64,000 nucleotides of DNA from Streptacidiphilus melanogenes (GTDB lineage Bacteria; Actinomycetota; Actinomycetes; Streptomycetales; Streptomycetaceae), in NCBI RefSeq assembly GCF_000787835.1, contig NZ_BBPP01000025.1, positions 23,692 to 87,691 of the forward strand. Direction: 5' to 3'. Below the pieces are notes generated by a model, which was not told the origin of the DNA, did not search any database, and worked only from the letters and a program-made list of their open reading frames with translations. Positions 33,640 through 43,027 of this stretch are shown piece after piece. The translations under genes and the position numbers were made by a program. How positions within the stretch are numbered: the stretch's first letter is position 1; every line of letters begins with the position of its first letter.

Positions 33640-33823
33640 ACGCGCCTCCTCAGCCGACCACCTCGCCAAGGAAGGCGAAGGGGGTCGCGCCTGCGGCGCG
33701 CATCGGGGTCCGGTCGGGGGTGTTCATGATGAAGGCAGGGCTCTCTTCCTGGTCTCGGACGCCGCCGCCGACCGGCCCCGGGGGGCACGGCGGGCGGCGG
33801 CATGCGAGCTTTCGGTTGACGTA

Positions 33824-33837
33824 TGCAACCGCTTTCA
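33824..33837. promoter_or_regulatory. LacI-type operator of the MFS gene
   Basis: TGCAACCGCTTTCA matches the LacI/GalR consensus T-G-n-A-A-n-C-G-n-T-T-n-C-A at every fixed position. It sits a few bases after the likely transcription start, the classic place for repression. The candidate regulator is the LacI-family gene at 41835. Confidence 0.75.
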
Positions 33838-33846
33838 CTGTCCCTT

Positions 33847-33877
33847 ATCCTGCTCATATGTCGGGATACCATGTCAA
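33847..33877 (-). promoter_or_regulatory. Promoter of the MFS gene
   Basis: On the minus strand a perfect TTGACA (33872-33877) is separated by 19 bp from CAGGAT (33847-33852). The spacer is one or two bases long, but the position next to the operator supports it. Confidence 0.6.
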
Positions 33878-33944
33878 GGCAGCCCGGCATGGACACCCGC
33901 CGAGACATCTCGGCAGAGACCACGGCACAGAACCAGGGCAAGCC

Positions 33945-34961
33945 CTACGCCCGGGACCGGCCGAACCAGCGGGCGCGGGCGCGGTCGAGCAGAATGGCGA
34001 CGCCGAGCACCCCGCCCTGGACGACCTGCTGGTCGTAGGGGCTGACCTTGAGGGCCAGCAGGCCGTTGGTGATCAGCTCCAGCAGGATCGCCCCCGCCGC
34101 GATCCCGGCGATGCGGCCCTCGCCGCCGAAGAGCGAGACCCCGCCGACCACCGCCGCCGCGATCGCCGTCAGCTCCCAGCCGGGCCCGACGGACGGGTCG
34201 GCGACGTTCATCCGGCCGATCACCAGCACGCCGACCACACCCGCCAGCACCGCGCTGGCCATGTAGGTGGCGGTGATCCTGCGGGCGGTCGGGATGCCCG
34301 CCAGCCGGGCGGCCTCCCTGTTGCCGCCGACGGCGTAGATCTGCCGGCCCACATAGGTCCGCTCCAGCACGAACCACGCGACGGCGGCCGCCCCGACGAA
34401 GAACAGCGCGGGGACCGGCACCTCGCCGAGGTAGTACTGGCTGAGGTTGCTGAACAGCGGCGACAGGTTGTTGATCGGCGAGCCGCTGGTGACCGCGAGC
34501 GCGAGCCCCTGGGCGACGGTGTAGGTGACCAGCGTGATCACGAACGGCGGCACGCTCAGCCGGGTGACCATCGTGCCGTGCCAGAGGCCGACCGCGGCGC
34601 AGATCACGAGCGTGAGCAGGATGGCCAGCAGCGCAGGCACCCCCTGGTTCACGTCGAACCAGGCCGCCAGGATGCCGGCGAGCCCGGCGAGCGCCCCGAC
34701 CGAGAGGTCGATGCCGCCGGTCAGGATCACCAGCGACTCCCCTATCGCGAGGATGCCGACCTGGGACAGGTCGCGACCCATCACCTGCAGGTTGCCGACC
34801 GAGGTGTAGGTGGACGCCTGAGCGGATATCGCGACGAAGACCAGCACGCAGGCGATGATCACGCCCGCCTCCGGCGACTGCGCCAGCCTGCGCAGCAGCC
34901 CGGCCCCCGGCCGGGCGCGCGGCGCGGTCTGCTCGGGGACCAGGGTGCTCTGCGCGCTCAT
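33945..34961 (-). CDS. ABC sugar importer permease (RbsC/AraH-like)
   Basis: Inner-membrane permease of 338 residues with about ten helices, of the BPD_transp_2 ribose/arabinose/galactose type. Typical parts are GESLVILTGGIDLSVGALAG, PPFVITLVTYTVAQGLALAV, the ATPase-contact segment YAVGGNREAARLAGI, and AIAAAVVGGVSLFGGEGRI. The ATG at 34961 overlaps the ATPase stop by four bases (ATGA). Last gene of the arabinose ABC set. Confidence 0.92.
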   Translation of the reverse strand: MSAQSTLVPEQTAPRARPGAGLLRRLAQSPEAGVIIACVLVFVAISAQASTYTSVGNLQVMGRDLSQVGILAIGESLVILTGGIDLSVGALAGLAGILAAWFDVNQGVPALLAILLTLVICAAVGLWHGTMVTRLSVPPFVITLVTYTVAQGLALAVTSGSPINNLSPLFSNLSQYYLGEVPVPALFFVGAAAVAWFVLERTYVGRQIYAVGGNREAARLAGIPTARRITATYMASAVLAGVVGVLVIGRMNVADPSVGPGWELTAIAAAVVGGVSLFGGEGRIAGIAAGAILLELITNGLLALKVSPYDQQVVQGGVLGVAILLDRARARWFGRSRA

Positions 34962-36499
34962 GCTTCCTCCAGGGCTGCTGCGGTCATGATGCGTTCCTTG
35001 GTGGCGTCGGCCCGGTCCAGGACGGCGACGACGCGGCCGTGGTTCATCACCGCGATGCGGTGGCAGATCCACAGCAGCTCCTCCAGCTCGGAGGAGGCGA
35101 CCAGCACGCCCGTCCCCGCCCGGGCGGCGCTGTCGATCAGGGTGTAGATCTCCGCCTTCGCCCCGACGTCGACACCGCGCGTCGGCTCGTCGAGCAGCAG
35201 CAGGCGCGGCTCGGCGGCGAAGGCCCGCCCGAAGATCGCCCGCTGCTGGTTGCCGCCCGACAGCGAGCCGATGGGCTGCTCCACCGACCGCATCCGGACG
35301 TTGACGCTGTCGGTGATCCGGCGCGCCTGCGCGCGCTCGCGGCGCGGGCCGAGCAGCCCGGCCCGGCCGCTGATCCGGCGCAGCACCGAGACCACCACGT
35401 TGGCGCGGATCGACGCGAACGGGACCAGGGACTGCTCCTTGCGGTCCTCCGGGATCAGCGCGATCCCGGCCGCGACGCCGTCGGCCGGACGGCGCGGCGC
35501 GTAGTCCCGGCCGCCGAGCCGCATCCGGCCGCCGGTGCTCGGCTGGGCCCCGGCGACGGTGTGCACGAGACGGCTTCGTCCCGATCCCATCAGCCCGGCC
35601 ACGCCCAGGACTTCGCCCGCGCGCAGCGCCAGGTCGACGGGGCCGAGGCCGTCCGCGGTCAGACCCTCGACCTCCAGCAGCAGCGGGGCGTCGGCGGGAG
35701 CGGTCCCCGGTCCGGCCTGGGCCACCTCGCCCACCTCGCTGCCCACCATCTCGCGGATCAGCCGCTCCTCGGTGGCCTGCTCCGGGTCGAGGTCGGCGAC
35801 CAGCCGCCCGTTGCGCAGGACCAGGACCCGGTCGCTGACGGCCCGGACCTCGTCGAGGCGGTGGCCGATGAACAGCACCGTTCCGCCGCGCGCGGCGAGC
35901 TGCCGCGCCAGCCCGAGCACCATCCCGGCCTCGACGGGGCCGAGGGAGGAGGTGGGCTCGTCCAGGATCAACAGCCTCGGCTCGCGGCCCCAGGCCTTGG
36001 CGATCTCGATCATCTGACGGGTCGGCACCGGCAGCGTGCGCACCGCCCGTCCGACCGGAACGGCCTCGGCGGACAGCCCGATCTCGGCGAGCATCGCCGC
36101 CGCCTCCGCGCGCTGCGCGGCCCGGTCCACCAGAACCCGGCGGCCGGAGGCGCGCGGCCTGCGTCCCAGCAGCAGGTTCTCCGCCACCGAGAGCTGGCCG
36201 ACCAGCGGGAACTCCTGGGAGACCAGGGCGACGCCGAGCCGGCCGGCCGCCTCGGTGGAACCGGGTGCGAGCGGCGCGCCGTCGATCTCGATCTCGCCGC
36301 CGTCGCGGTGCACGGACCCGGCGAGGGTGCCCATCAGTGTGGACTTGCCCGCGCCGTTCTCGCCGACCACGCCGATCACCTGCCCGGCGAACAGGTCGAG
36401 TTCGGGCAGGTCCAGCACCCGGACCGGGCCGTAGGACTTGTGGACGCCCCGCAGCCGCGCGGTGACCGCGCGGCCGGGGGCGGTGGTCTGCGCCGTCAT
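34958..36499 (-). CDS. ABC sugar importer ATPase (RbsA/AraG/XylG-like), two nucleotide-binding domains
   Basis: A 513-residue protein with two tandem ABC domains. The first has Walker A GENGAGKSTLMG and Walker B LLILDEPTSSLG. The second has a degenerate Walker A (GLMGSGRSRLVHT), signature LSGGNQQRAIFGRAF and Walker B LLLLDEPTRGVDVG. Such asymmetry is normal in the RbsA class. It powers import with the permease downstream. ATG 36499 lies 1 bp after the binding-protein stop. Confidence 0.94.
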   Translation of the reverse strand: MTAQTTAPGRAVTARLRGVHKSYGPVRVLDLPELDLFAGQVIGVVGENGAGKSTLMGTLAGSVHRDGGEIEIDGAPLAPGSTEAAGRLGVALVSQEFPLVGQLSVAENLLLGRRPRASGRRVLVDRAAQRAEAAAMLAEIGLSAEAVPVGRAVRTLPVPTRQMIEIAKAWGREPRLLILDEPTSSLGPVEAGMVLGLARQLAARGGTVLFIGHRLDEVRAVSDRVLVLRNGRLVADLDPEQATEERLIREMVGSEVGEVAQAGPGTAPADAPLLLEVEGLTADGLGPVDLALRAGEVLGVAGLMGSGRSRLVHTVAGAQPSTGGRMRLGGRDYAPRRPADGVAAGIALIPEDRKEQSLVPFASIRANVVVSVLRRISGRAGLLGPRRERAQARRITDSVNVRMRSVEQPIGSLSGGNQQRAIFGRAFAAEPRLLLLDEPTRGVDVGAKAEIYTLIDSAARAGTGVLVASSELEELLWICHRIAVMNHGRVVAVLDRADATKERIMTAAALEEA

Positions 36500-36500
36500 C

Positions 36501-37715
36501 TCACCCGATCCCGAGCTGCGACTCGAGCGACTTGTAGGCGCCGAGGTCCGCCTGGGTGACCAGGCCCACGCCGGAGCTCAGCGTGCTGCCGTCGGCCTCC
36601 AGGTAGGGCTTGACCAGTGCCATCGTGGCGTCCTTGCCCAGCGCCTTCTCCGCCGCCAGCAGGAACGCGCCGGTGTAGCCCTGCTGGTAGGGCATCTGCA
36701 CGACCGTCCCGGAGATCACGCCGGACTGGATGAACTGCAGCGTCTGCGCGTCCGAGTCGTCCGAGACGATGTGCACCGTGGCCGTCTTCCCGGCCGAGGT
36801 GACGGCCTGGGCCAGCGCCGGGCCGTCGTAGGAGTACACCCCGTACAGGCCGTTGACGTCCGGGTTGTTGGCGAGAATGGTCTCCGCGTCGGAAGTCGCG
36901 GTCGCGGCCTGGAGGTTGTCGTTGACCTTCTGGACGACGGTGATCTTCGTGCCCTTCAGCGCGTCCTCGAAGCCCTGGATCCGCTGCGTCGCGTTCGACG
37001 CGGTGAGCGAGCCGACCAGGATGGCGACCTTGCCGCTGCCGCCGAGCACCTGCTTCATCGCGGTCCCGGCCTGGAACCCGGCCGTGTAGTTGGGCGTGCC
37101 GAGGTAGAGCGAGGCGGCGTCGGTGCCGGGCAGCGGCGAGTCGACGGCCAGCACGTCGATGCCGTTGGACACGTCCGTGTGAATGGTCCCGGCCGCGGAG
37201 GTGGGGTCGATGGCGGAGATGGAGTAGCCGGTGACGCCCTGTGAGCGCAGCGTTTCGAGCTCGGAGTTCTGCTCGGTCAACTTGCCGTTGGGCGGGGCGA
37301 AGTAGGTGCACTTGCCGCTGGGGATGCCGAGGTCGGCGCAGCCCTTGAGGAAGCCGACCTGGCCGGCCTTCCAGTAGTCGGCGGCCACGTTGACCACCAT
37401 CGCGATGTCGACCTTGGAGAGGTCCTTGCCGGCCAGCGCGGTCTTCAGCGCGGCGTCGAGCTTGGCCAGGTTCGCCTGGTTGAAGGTGACGGAGCCGGCG
37501 AGGGTGACCTTGGGCGCGGAGGCGGACCCGGTCGTCGGGCTCGCGGCGTCGCCGCTGCCGCCGGGGCTCTTGGAGCAGGCCGCGGCGGTGAGTGCGATCA
37601 GTGCGGCCAACGTGGCGGCGACGGTGCGGGTTCTGGCGGTGCTGGTGCAGGTGGTGCTGCTGCGGGTGGTGCTGGTTCGGCTGGTGGGGAGCCCTCCGGT
37701 ACGGGTGCGCGTCAT
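36501..37715 (-). CDS. Sugar-binding lipoprotein of the ABC importer, with unusual Thr/Ser-rich N-region
   Basis: Periplasmic-type binding protein of 404 residues in the peripla_BP_4 (ribose-like) class: AMVVNVAADYWKAGQVGFL, GVTGYSISAIDPTSAAGTI, VLAVDSPLPGTDAASLYLG and IVSDDSDAQTLQFIQSGVI. Lipobox LTAAAC gives Cys47. The segment before the hydrophobic core is 30 or so residues of Thr, Ser and Arg, unusually long for a lipoprotein signal, and no later ATG or GTG start fits. ATG 37715 has AGGAAGG about 11 bp upstream. Ligand is probably arabinose, by context. Confidence 0.88.
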   Translation of the reverse strand: MTRTRTGGLPTSRTSTTRSSTTCTSTARTRTVAATLAALIALTAAACSKSPGGSGDAASPTTGSASAPKVTLAGSVTFNQANLAKLDAALKTALAGKDLSKVDIAMVVNVAADYWKAGQVGFLKGCADLGIPSGKCTYFAPPNGKLTEQNSELETLRSQGVTGYSISAIDPTSAAGTIHTDVSNGIDVLAVDSPLPGTDAASLYLGTPNYTAGFQAGTAMKQVLGGSGKVAILVGSLTASNATQRIQGFEDALKGTKITVVQKVNDNLQAATATSDAETILANNPDVNGLYGVYSYDGPALAQAVTSAGKTATVHIVSDDSDAQTLQFIQSGVISGTVVQMPYQQGYTGAFLLAAEKALGKDATMALVKPYLEADGSTLSSGVGLVTQADLGAYKSLESQLGIG

Positions 37716-37812
37716 CGTCGATCGATGCCTTCCTGACATGTGGTGCCGTGGGTGGTGGGGCCTTCCGGTGGCGCTGTACCTCGGTGACGTTCGGCGGTTC
37801 GCTGATGGCTCG

Positions 37813-39333
37813 TCAGAACCCTTGGGCCAGGCGGTGGAAGGCCTGGTTCCAGCGCAGTTCGCGAGTGAACCGCGCGATCTCGGTGGCGGCGTCGACGACC
37901 AGCAGCTCGACGCCGAGCATCTCGGCGAGGTCGGTGAGCTGCTCGGCGCCGACGGCGGCGGACAGGACGGTGTGGTGCGGCCCGCCGGCGGTCAGCCAGG
38001 CCTCGGTGGAGGTGCGGAGGTTCGGCCTCGGCCGCCAGACGGCGCGCGCGACCGGGAGCCTGGGCAGCGGTTCCAGCGGCGGGACCACGTCGATCTCGTT
38101 GGCGACCAGCCGGAACCGGTCGCCGAGATCCGCGAGCCCGACGACGACCGCCGGGCCGGGCCGCGCGTCGAACACCAGCCGCACCGGGTCCTCCCGGCCG
38201 CCGATGGAGAGCGGGTGGATCTCGCAGCGGGGGGTGTCCGCGGCGATCGACGGACAGACCTCCAGCATGTGCGCGCCGAGGATCAGTTCGTTGCCCGGTT
38301 CGAGGTGGTAGGTGTAGTCCTCCATGAAGGAGGTGCCGCCGTCCTGACCGGTGCCGACGACCTTGAGCGTGCGCAGCAGCGCGGCGGTCTTCCAGTCCCC
38401 CTCGGCCCCGAAGCCGTAGCCGTCCGCCATCAGCCGCTGGACGGCGAGCCCCGGGAGCTGGCGCAGGCCGCCGAGGTCCTCGAAGGTCGTGGTGAACGCG
38501 TCGAAGCCGCCCGTGGTGAGGAAGTCGCGCAGCCCGAGTTCCAGCCGGGCGGCGTAGCGCAGGGAGGCGTGCCGTTCGCCGTCGTCCTTCAACTCGTCGG
38601 CGAGCCGGTAGCAGTCCTCGTACTCCTCGACCAGCTTGGCGACACGCGCCTCCTCGACCTCGTCCACGACCGCGACCAGGTCGTTGACGCCGTAGGTGTG
38701 CACGGAGACGCCGAAGCGCCGCTGGGCCTCGACCTTGTCGCCCTCGGTGACGGCGACGTCGCGCATGTTGTCGCCGAACCGGGCCAGCCGCAGGCTGCCC
38801 AGCCGCGCCCGCCCGTGGGCGGCGCGCGCCCAGGCCCCGATCCGGCGCGCGACCGAGGGGTCGGCCACGTGCCCGGCGACGGTCTTGCGGGCGACGCCGA
38901 GGCGGGTCTGTATGTGCCCGAACTCGCGGTCGCCGTGCGCGGCCTGGTTGAGGTTCATGAAGTCCATGTCGATGGTCGCCCACGGCAGCGCCCGGTTGGC
39001 CTGGGTGTGCAGGTGCAGCAGCGGCTTGCGCAGGGCGGTGAGGCCGGCGATCCACATCTTGGCCGGGGAGAACGTGTGCATCCAGGCGATCACGCCGACA
39101 CAGGCGTCGTCGGCCTCCGCCTCCAGACAGACCCGGCGGATCACCTCGGCGTCGGTCAGCACCTCGCGCTCCACCAGGCGCACGGGCAGGTCCGGCGAGT
39201 TCCGCAGCGACTCGGCCACCGCGTGCGACTGGTCGGCGACCTGACGGAGCATCTCCTCGCCGTACATCGCCTGGCTGCCGGTGAGGAACCACACCGCGGC
39301 GTGCGGACCGCGGGCGGCGTCGAGCTGCGTCAT
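37813..39333 (-). CDS. araA: L-arabinose isomerase
   Basis: Converts L-arabinose to L-ribulose. 506 residues, the normal length. The opening [20 protein letters not shown], then [39 protein letters not shown], and [20 protein letters not shown] with the metal-binding Glu and His leave little doubt. The ATG at 39333 overlaps the araD stop by four bases. It ends 98 bp before the binding-protein gene, so the enzymes and importer are likely one transcript. Confidence 0.96.
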   Translation of the reverse strand: MTQLDAARGPHAAVWFLTGSQAMYGEEMLRQVADQSHAVAESLRNSPDLPVRLVEREVLTDAEVIRRVCLEAEADDACVGVIAWMHTFSPAKMWIAGLTALRKPLLHLHTQANRALPWATIDMDFMNLNQAAHGDREFGHIQTRLGVARKTVAGHVADPSVARRIGAWARAAHGRARLGSLRLARFGDNMRDVAVTEGDKVEAQRRFGVSVHTYGVNDLVAVVDEVEEARVAKLVEEYEDCYRLADELKDDGERHASLRYAARLELGLRDFLTTGGFDAFTTTFEDLGGLRQLPGLAVQRLMADGYGFGAEGDWKTAALLRTLKVVGTGQDGGTSFMEDYTYHLEPGNELILGAHMLEVCPSIAADTPRCEIHPLSIGGREDPVRLVFDARPGPAVVVGLADLGDRFRLVANEIDVVPPLEPLPRLPVARAVWRPRPNLRTSTEAWLTAGGPHHTVLSAAVGAEQLTDLAEMLGVELLVVDAATEIARFTRELRWNQAFHRLAQGF

Positions 39334-40028
39334 CGGGGCTCCCCCTGCGAAGTCGGCTGCTGGCCGTAGACGTTGGTGTAGCGGTCGTGCAGCGCGGCCA
39401 CGGCCTCCGGCGGGATCGGCAGGGGCTCGCCGTAGGCGCGGGCCAGGTGCACGGTCCGGGCGACGTCCTCGGTCATCACGGCCGCCTTGACGGCCGCCCG
39501 GGCGTCCCTGCCGACGCTGAAGACGCCGTGGTTGCGCATCAGCACGGCGGGTGACCGGTGTCCGGCGAGGGTCTCCACCACGCCCTTGCCGATCTCCTCG
39601 CCGCCGATCAGCGCGAACGGCCCCACGGGGATCTCTCCGCCGAACTCGTCGGCCATCGCGGTGATCACGCACGGGATCGCCTCCCCGCGCGCGGACCAGG
39701 CGGTGGCGTAGGTGGAGTGGGTGTGCACCACGCCGCCGACGTCGGGCCGGTGGCGGTAGACGTAGGCGTGCGAGGCCGTGTCGCTGGAAGGGCGGTACCC
39801 GCCGTCGACGACGGAGCCGTCGGCGGCGCACAGCACCATCGACTCCGGGGTGAGCGCGTCGTAGTCGAGACCGCTGGGCTTGATGACGAACAGGTCGGTG
39901 CCGGGCACACGTCCGGAGACGTTGCCGGACGTCCAGGCCACCAGGCCGTTGCGGGGCAGTTCCGCGTGCAGCGCGCAGACCTCGTCGCGGGTGCGGGCGA
40001 TCGCGTCGCGCAGGTCGTTGCCTGGCAT
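39330..40028 (-). CDS. araD: L-ribulose-5-phosphate 4-epimerase
   Basis: Zinc-dependent epimerase giving D-xylulose 5-phosphate. 232 residues of the class II aldolase/adducin fold. Zinc ligands are visible in [11 protein letters not shown] (two His) and [12 protein letters not shown] (third His). [16 protein letters not shown] is the phosphate-binding block. ATG 40028 overlaps the araB stop (TGATG), so it is coupled to araB. Fuculose aldolases share the fold, but the araB/araA neighbours decide the name. Confidence 0.94.
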   Translation of the reverse strand: MPGNDLRDAIARTRDEVCALHAELPRNGLVAWTSGNVSGRVPGTDLFVIKPSGLDYDALTPESMVLCAADGSVVDGGYRPSSDTASHAYVYRHRPDVGGVVHTHSTYATAWSARGEAIPCVITAMADEFGGEIPVGPFALIGGEEIGKGVVETLAGHRSPAVLMRNHGVFSVGRDARAAVKAAVMTEDVARTVHLARAYGEPLPIPPEAVAALHDRYTNVYGQQPTSQGEPR

Positions 40029-41785
40029 CAGGGCTCCTCGGTTCGCTGTGCGGTGGCGGTGAGCCGGATCTCGCGCAGACGGTGCAGGGTCCCGTCCGCG
40101 CCGCGGCCGAAGTGGTCGTGCAGGCGCAGGTACTCGGCGTAGAGCGCGTCGTACGCCGCCGCCCGGCCCGGATCCGGGTGGTAGACCCTGGCGTCCCGTC
40201 CGCCCATCTCCCGTGCCGCCGAGGGGACGTCGGCGTAGGCTCCGGCGGCGACCGCCGCGTGGATGGCCGCGCCGAGCGCGGGGCCCTGGGCGGAGGCGAT
40301 CAGGCCGATCGGGCGACGGAGCACGTCCGCGTAGAGCTGCATCAGGAAGGCGTTGCGCAGCAGGCCGCCCGCGACGACGAACTCGGTGACCGGCACGCCG
40401 CCCGCCTCCAGCGCCTCGACGATGACGCGGGTGCCGAAGGCGGTGGCCTCCAGCAGCGCCCGGTAGATCTCGTGCGGGCGCGTCCCCAGGGTCAATCCCA
40501 CGACGACACCGGAGAGGTGATGGTCCACCAGGATCGAGCGGTTGCCGCTGTGCCAGTCCAGGGCGACGAGTCCGTGGGCGCCGACGGGCTGCGCGGCGGC
40601 CTGCTCGGTGAGCAACTCGTGCACGGTCAGGCCGCGTTCGGCCGCCTCTGCGTGGACGTAGGGCGGGACGCCGTGGTCGGCGAACCAGGCGAAGAGGTCC
40701 CCGACGCCGCTCTGTCCCGCCTCGTAGCCCCACAGGCCGGCGACGATCCCGCCGTCGACGACCCCGCACATGCCGGCGACCTCCACCCGGCGTTCGGCGC
40801 TCACCACATGGCAGGTGGAGGTGCCCATCACCGCGACGAGCCGGCCGGGTTCCACGGCCTGCGCCGCCGGGGCGGTGACGTGCGCGTCGACGTTCCCGAC
40901 GCAGACGGCGATCCCCTCCGGCAGTCCCGTCCACGCCGCCGCCCGGGCCGTGAGCGAGCCCGCCCGCGCGCCGAGCGGGGAGACGCCCGGCTCGCCGGGC
41001 GCGAGGTCGAGCTTGGCGCCGAAGTCCGCGAACGCCGGGTCGAGGGCGGCGAGGAACTCGGCACTCGGCCGCGCGCCGTCCTGGAGGATGCCCTTGTAGC
41101 CGGCGGTGCACGCGTTGCGCGTCTCCACACCGGTCAGCTGCCAGGTGATCCAGTCGGCGGCCTCGATCCAGCGGTCCGCGAGGTGGTACAACTCCGGGTC
41201 TTCGTCGAGCAGTTGCAGCGCCTTGGCGTACTCCCACTCGGCGGAGATCCGGCCGCCGTAGCGAGGCAGCCACGGCTCTCCGCGCTTCTCGGCGAGGGCG
41301 TTGATCCGGTCGGCCTGCGGCTGGGCGGCGTGGTGCCGCCAGAGCTTGGGATAGGCGTGCGGGCGGTCGCGGTGCCGGGCCTGCTCGCACAGCGGCGTGC
41401 CGTCGGCGAGCGCCGGCAGCACCGTGCAGGCGGTGAAGTCGGTGCCGACGCCGATCACCAGCGCCGGGTCGATCCCCGCCTCGGCGACCGCGGCCGGCAC
41501 GGCGTTCCGCAGCACCTCGCGGTAGTCCTCGGGGTCCTGGAGCGCCCAGTCCGGCGGCAGTTCCCGGCCGCTCGACGGCAGCACCCGGTCGATCACCCCG
41601 TGCCGGTACGGGTGGACGGCCGTGCCCAGCTCCGCGCCGTCCGCGACCCGCACGACCAGCGCCCGGCCGGAGAGGGTCCCGAAGTCCACCCCGACCACGT
41701 ACCGGGGTCCGTCGTCCGCGTCGTCCTCAGCAATGTGATCGCTCACAATTCGGCCCGTGCGTCCGTCCGTGCGTTGCCCGTTCAT
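40028..41785 (-). CDS. araB: Ribulokinase
   Basis: ATP-dependent phosphorylation of L-ribulose. A 585-residue FGGY kinase: [20 protein letters not shown] is the N-terminal phosphate-binding motif, [17 protein letters not shown] follows, and [20 protein letters not shown] and [20 protein letters not shown] belong to the C-terminal lobe. ATG 41785 has a distant GAGAGG; GTG 41746 is an alternative with no ribosome site. A LacI-type operator (41734-41747) lies within the first codons, which would block transcription just inside the gene. Confidence 0.95.
   Translation of the reverse strand: MNGQRTDGRTGRIVSDHIAEDDADDGPRYVVGVDFGTLSGRALVVRVADGAELGTAVHPYRHGVIDRVLPSSGRELPPDWALQDPEDYREVLRNAVPAAVAEAGIDPALVIGVGTDFTACTVLPALADGTPLCEQARHRDRPHAYPKLWRHHAAQPQADRINALAEKRGEPWLPRYGGRISAEWEYAKALQLLDEDPELYHLADRWIEAADWITWQLTGVETRNACTAGYKGILQDGARPSAEFLAALDPAFADFGAKLDLAPGEPGVSPLGARAGSLTARAAAWTGLPEGIAVCVGNVDAHVTAPAAQAVEPGRLVAVMGTSTCHVVSAERRVEVAGMCGVVDGGIVAGLWGYEAGQSGVGDLFAWFADHGVPPYVHAEAAERGLTVHELLTEQAAAQPVGAHGLVALDWHSGNRSILVDHHLSGVVVGLTLGTRPHEIYRALLEATAFGTRVIVEALEAGGVPVTEFVVAGGLLRNAFLMQLYADVLRRPIGLIASAQGPALGAAIHAAVAAGAYADVPSAAREMGGRDARVYHPDPGRAAAYDALYAEYLRLHDHFGRGADGTLHRLREIRLTATAQRTEEP
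41734..41747. promoter_or_regulatory. LacI-type operator at the araB start
   Basis: TGTGATCGCTCACA, arms TGTGA/TCACA. In its flanks the site reads AATTGTGAGCGATCACATT on the minus strand, whose left half is the same as the lac operator half-site. It overlaps the first araB codons, downstream of where transcription from the araR-araB gap would start. Confidence 0.7.
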
Positions 41786-41834
41786 GACGGTCGTTGCCTC
41801 TCTGCGGGGCGTGGGAGGGGAGTTCGCGGCGGCG

Positions 41835-42854
41835 TCAGCTCCGCGGCCCGGCGGCCGAGGAGCGCACCAGCAGCGTCGGTTCGATGCTCAGACGGGGCAT
41901 GCCGCCCGCCACGGGGCCGTGGTCGATCGCGTCGACGAGCGCGCGCAGCGCCCGGCGGCCGACCTCGTCGAAGTCCTGCCGGACGGTGGTCAGCGGTGGC
42001 CCGAAGAACTCCGCCTCGGGGATGTCGTCGAACCCGACGACGCTGATGTCGTCCGGCACGCGGCGCCCGGACTCCTGCAGTGCCCGCAGCAGGCCGAGCG
42101 CCATGTGGTCGTTGGCGCAGAACACCGCCGTCACGGCGGGGTCCGCGGCGATCTCGCGCCCGCGCTCGTATCCGGTCCGGGCGGACCAGTCGCCGCCGAC
42201 CATCGGCTCGGCCACCGGTGCGCCGCGCCGCGTCAGCGCGCGCCGCCAGCCCGCCTCGCGCTCCTGCGCGTCCAGCCATGACCTGGGCCCGGCCAGGTGG
42301 TGCACCGTGCGGTGGCCGAGATCGAGCAGGTAGGACGTGGCGCGCTCGGCACCGGCCTCGTTGTCGACGGCCACCGACCGCAGCGAGGCGTGGGTCCCGC
42401 AGCCGACCGCGACCAGCGCGACGTCGGCCGGGACGGTCGACAGCGCGGCCACGGCCGAGGTCTGCGGCGCGATCACGATGATGCCCTCGACGGCCTGGTC
42501 CCGCAGCCGGTCGACCGCCTCCAGGACCGACCGCCGGTCGAGCGCGGCGAGGGCGGCGACGGTCACGAAGTAGTCGTCCTGCCGGGCGGCCTGCTCGATG
42601 CCGTAGAGCATCGAGGCCGGGCCGTACAGCGTGGTGTTGAAGCTGATCACGCCCAGGGTGCGGGTGCGGCGCGTGACGAGCGTGCGGGCGGCGGCGTTGG
42701 GCCGGTAGCCGAGCTCGCGTATCGCGGCGAGCACCCGCTCCCTGGTCGTCTGCCGCACGTTGGGGTGGTCGTTGAGCACCCGGGAGACGGTCTGGTGGGA
42801 CACCCCGGCGACCCTGGCCACGTCGGCCATCACCGGCGCGCGCTCTCCGTCCAT
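41835..42854 (-). CDS. araR: LacI-family repressor, probable arabinose regulator
   Basis: A 339-residue repressor. The DNA-binding headpiece is VMADVARVAGVSHQTVSRVL followed by the hinge helix region (RPNAAARTLVTRRT). The periplasmic-binding-protein-like effector domain starts at LGVISFNTTLYGP. It lies 49 bp upstream of araB in the same direction. A LacI-type site at 42909-42922 precedes it, and others lie at araB and the MFS gene, so autoregulated repression of sugar uptake and breakdown is likely. ATG 42854 is chosen over ATG 42923, which lies in the operator. Confidence 0.9.
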   Translation of the reverse strand: MDGERAPVMADVARVAGVSHQTVSRVLNDHPNVRQTTRERVLAAIRELGYRPNAAARTLVTRRTRTLGVISFNTTLYGPASMLYGIEQAARQDDYFVTVAALAALDRRSVLEAVDRLRDQAVEGIIVIAPQTSAVAALSTVPADVALVAVGCGTHASLRSVAVDNEAGAERATSYLLDLGHRTVHHLAGPRSWLDAQEREAGWRRALTRRGAPVAEPMVGGDWSARTGYERGREIAADPAVTAVFCANDHMALGLLRALQESGRRVPDDISVVGFDDIPEAEFFGPPLTTVRQDFDEVGRRALRALVDAIDHGPVAGGMPRLSIEPTLLVRSSAAGPRS

Positions 42855-42908
42855 GCCCCGCCCCTCCCGCTGCCCGCCCGCGCCCCCGCACTCGGGGCGA
42901 CGATGAAT

Positions 42909-42922
42909 TGTTAGCGCGAACA
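42909..42922. promoter_or_regulatory. LacI-type operator upstream of the arabinose repressor
   Basis: TGTTAGCGCGAACA, 55 bp before the araR start. TGTTAGCGCTAACA-type sites are the usual targets of LacI-family sugar repressors in actinomycetes; this one differs from perfect symmetry at one central base. Confidence 0.75.
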
Positions 42923-43027
42923 TTCGGGTGGGTCAAGACGTGCGGCGGGAGTCGGCGGCGATCTGTCGCCACATCAGCAGGTGTTCAAGAACGATGCGTT
43001 GGCCGTTCGGAAACGGCCGGGACGCGA

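Larger units (their letters stand above)
33640..33944. other. 305-bp region upstream of the MFS gene with promoter, operator and small reading frame
   Basis: Contains a promoter (33847-33877), a LacI-type operator (33824-33837) and a 24-codon minus-strand frame starting at ATG 33727 (MNTPDRTPMRAAGATPFAF) that ends at 33650, 10 bp before the MFS start. That frame has a weak ribosome site and good third-position bias, so it may be a leader peptide or just chance. The rest is the 3' untranslated region of the permease gene. Confidence 0.5.

Noticed and set aside
41728..41750. Cloning-vector lac operator contamination
   Set aside because: Only one half-site is identical to lacO, the surrounding DNA is continuous ara sequence, and LacI-type sites are expected here.
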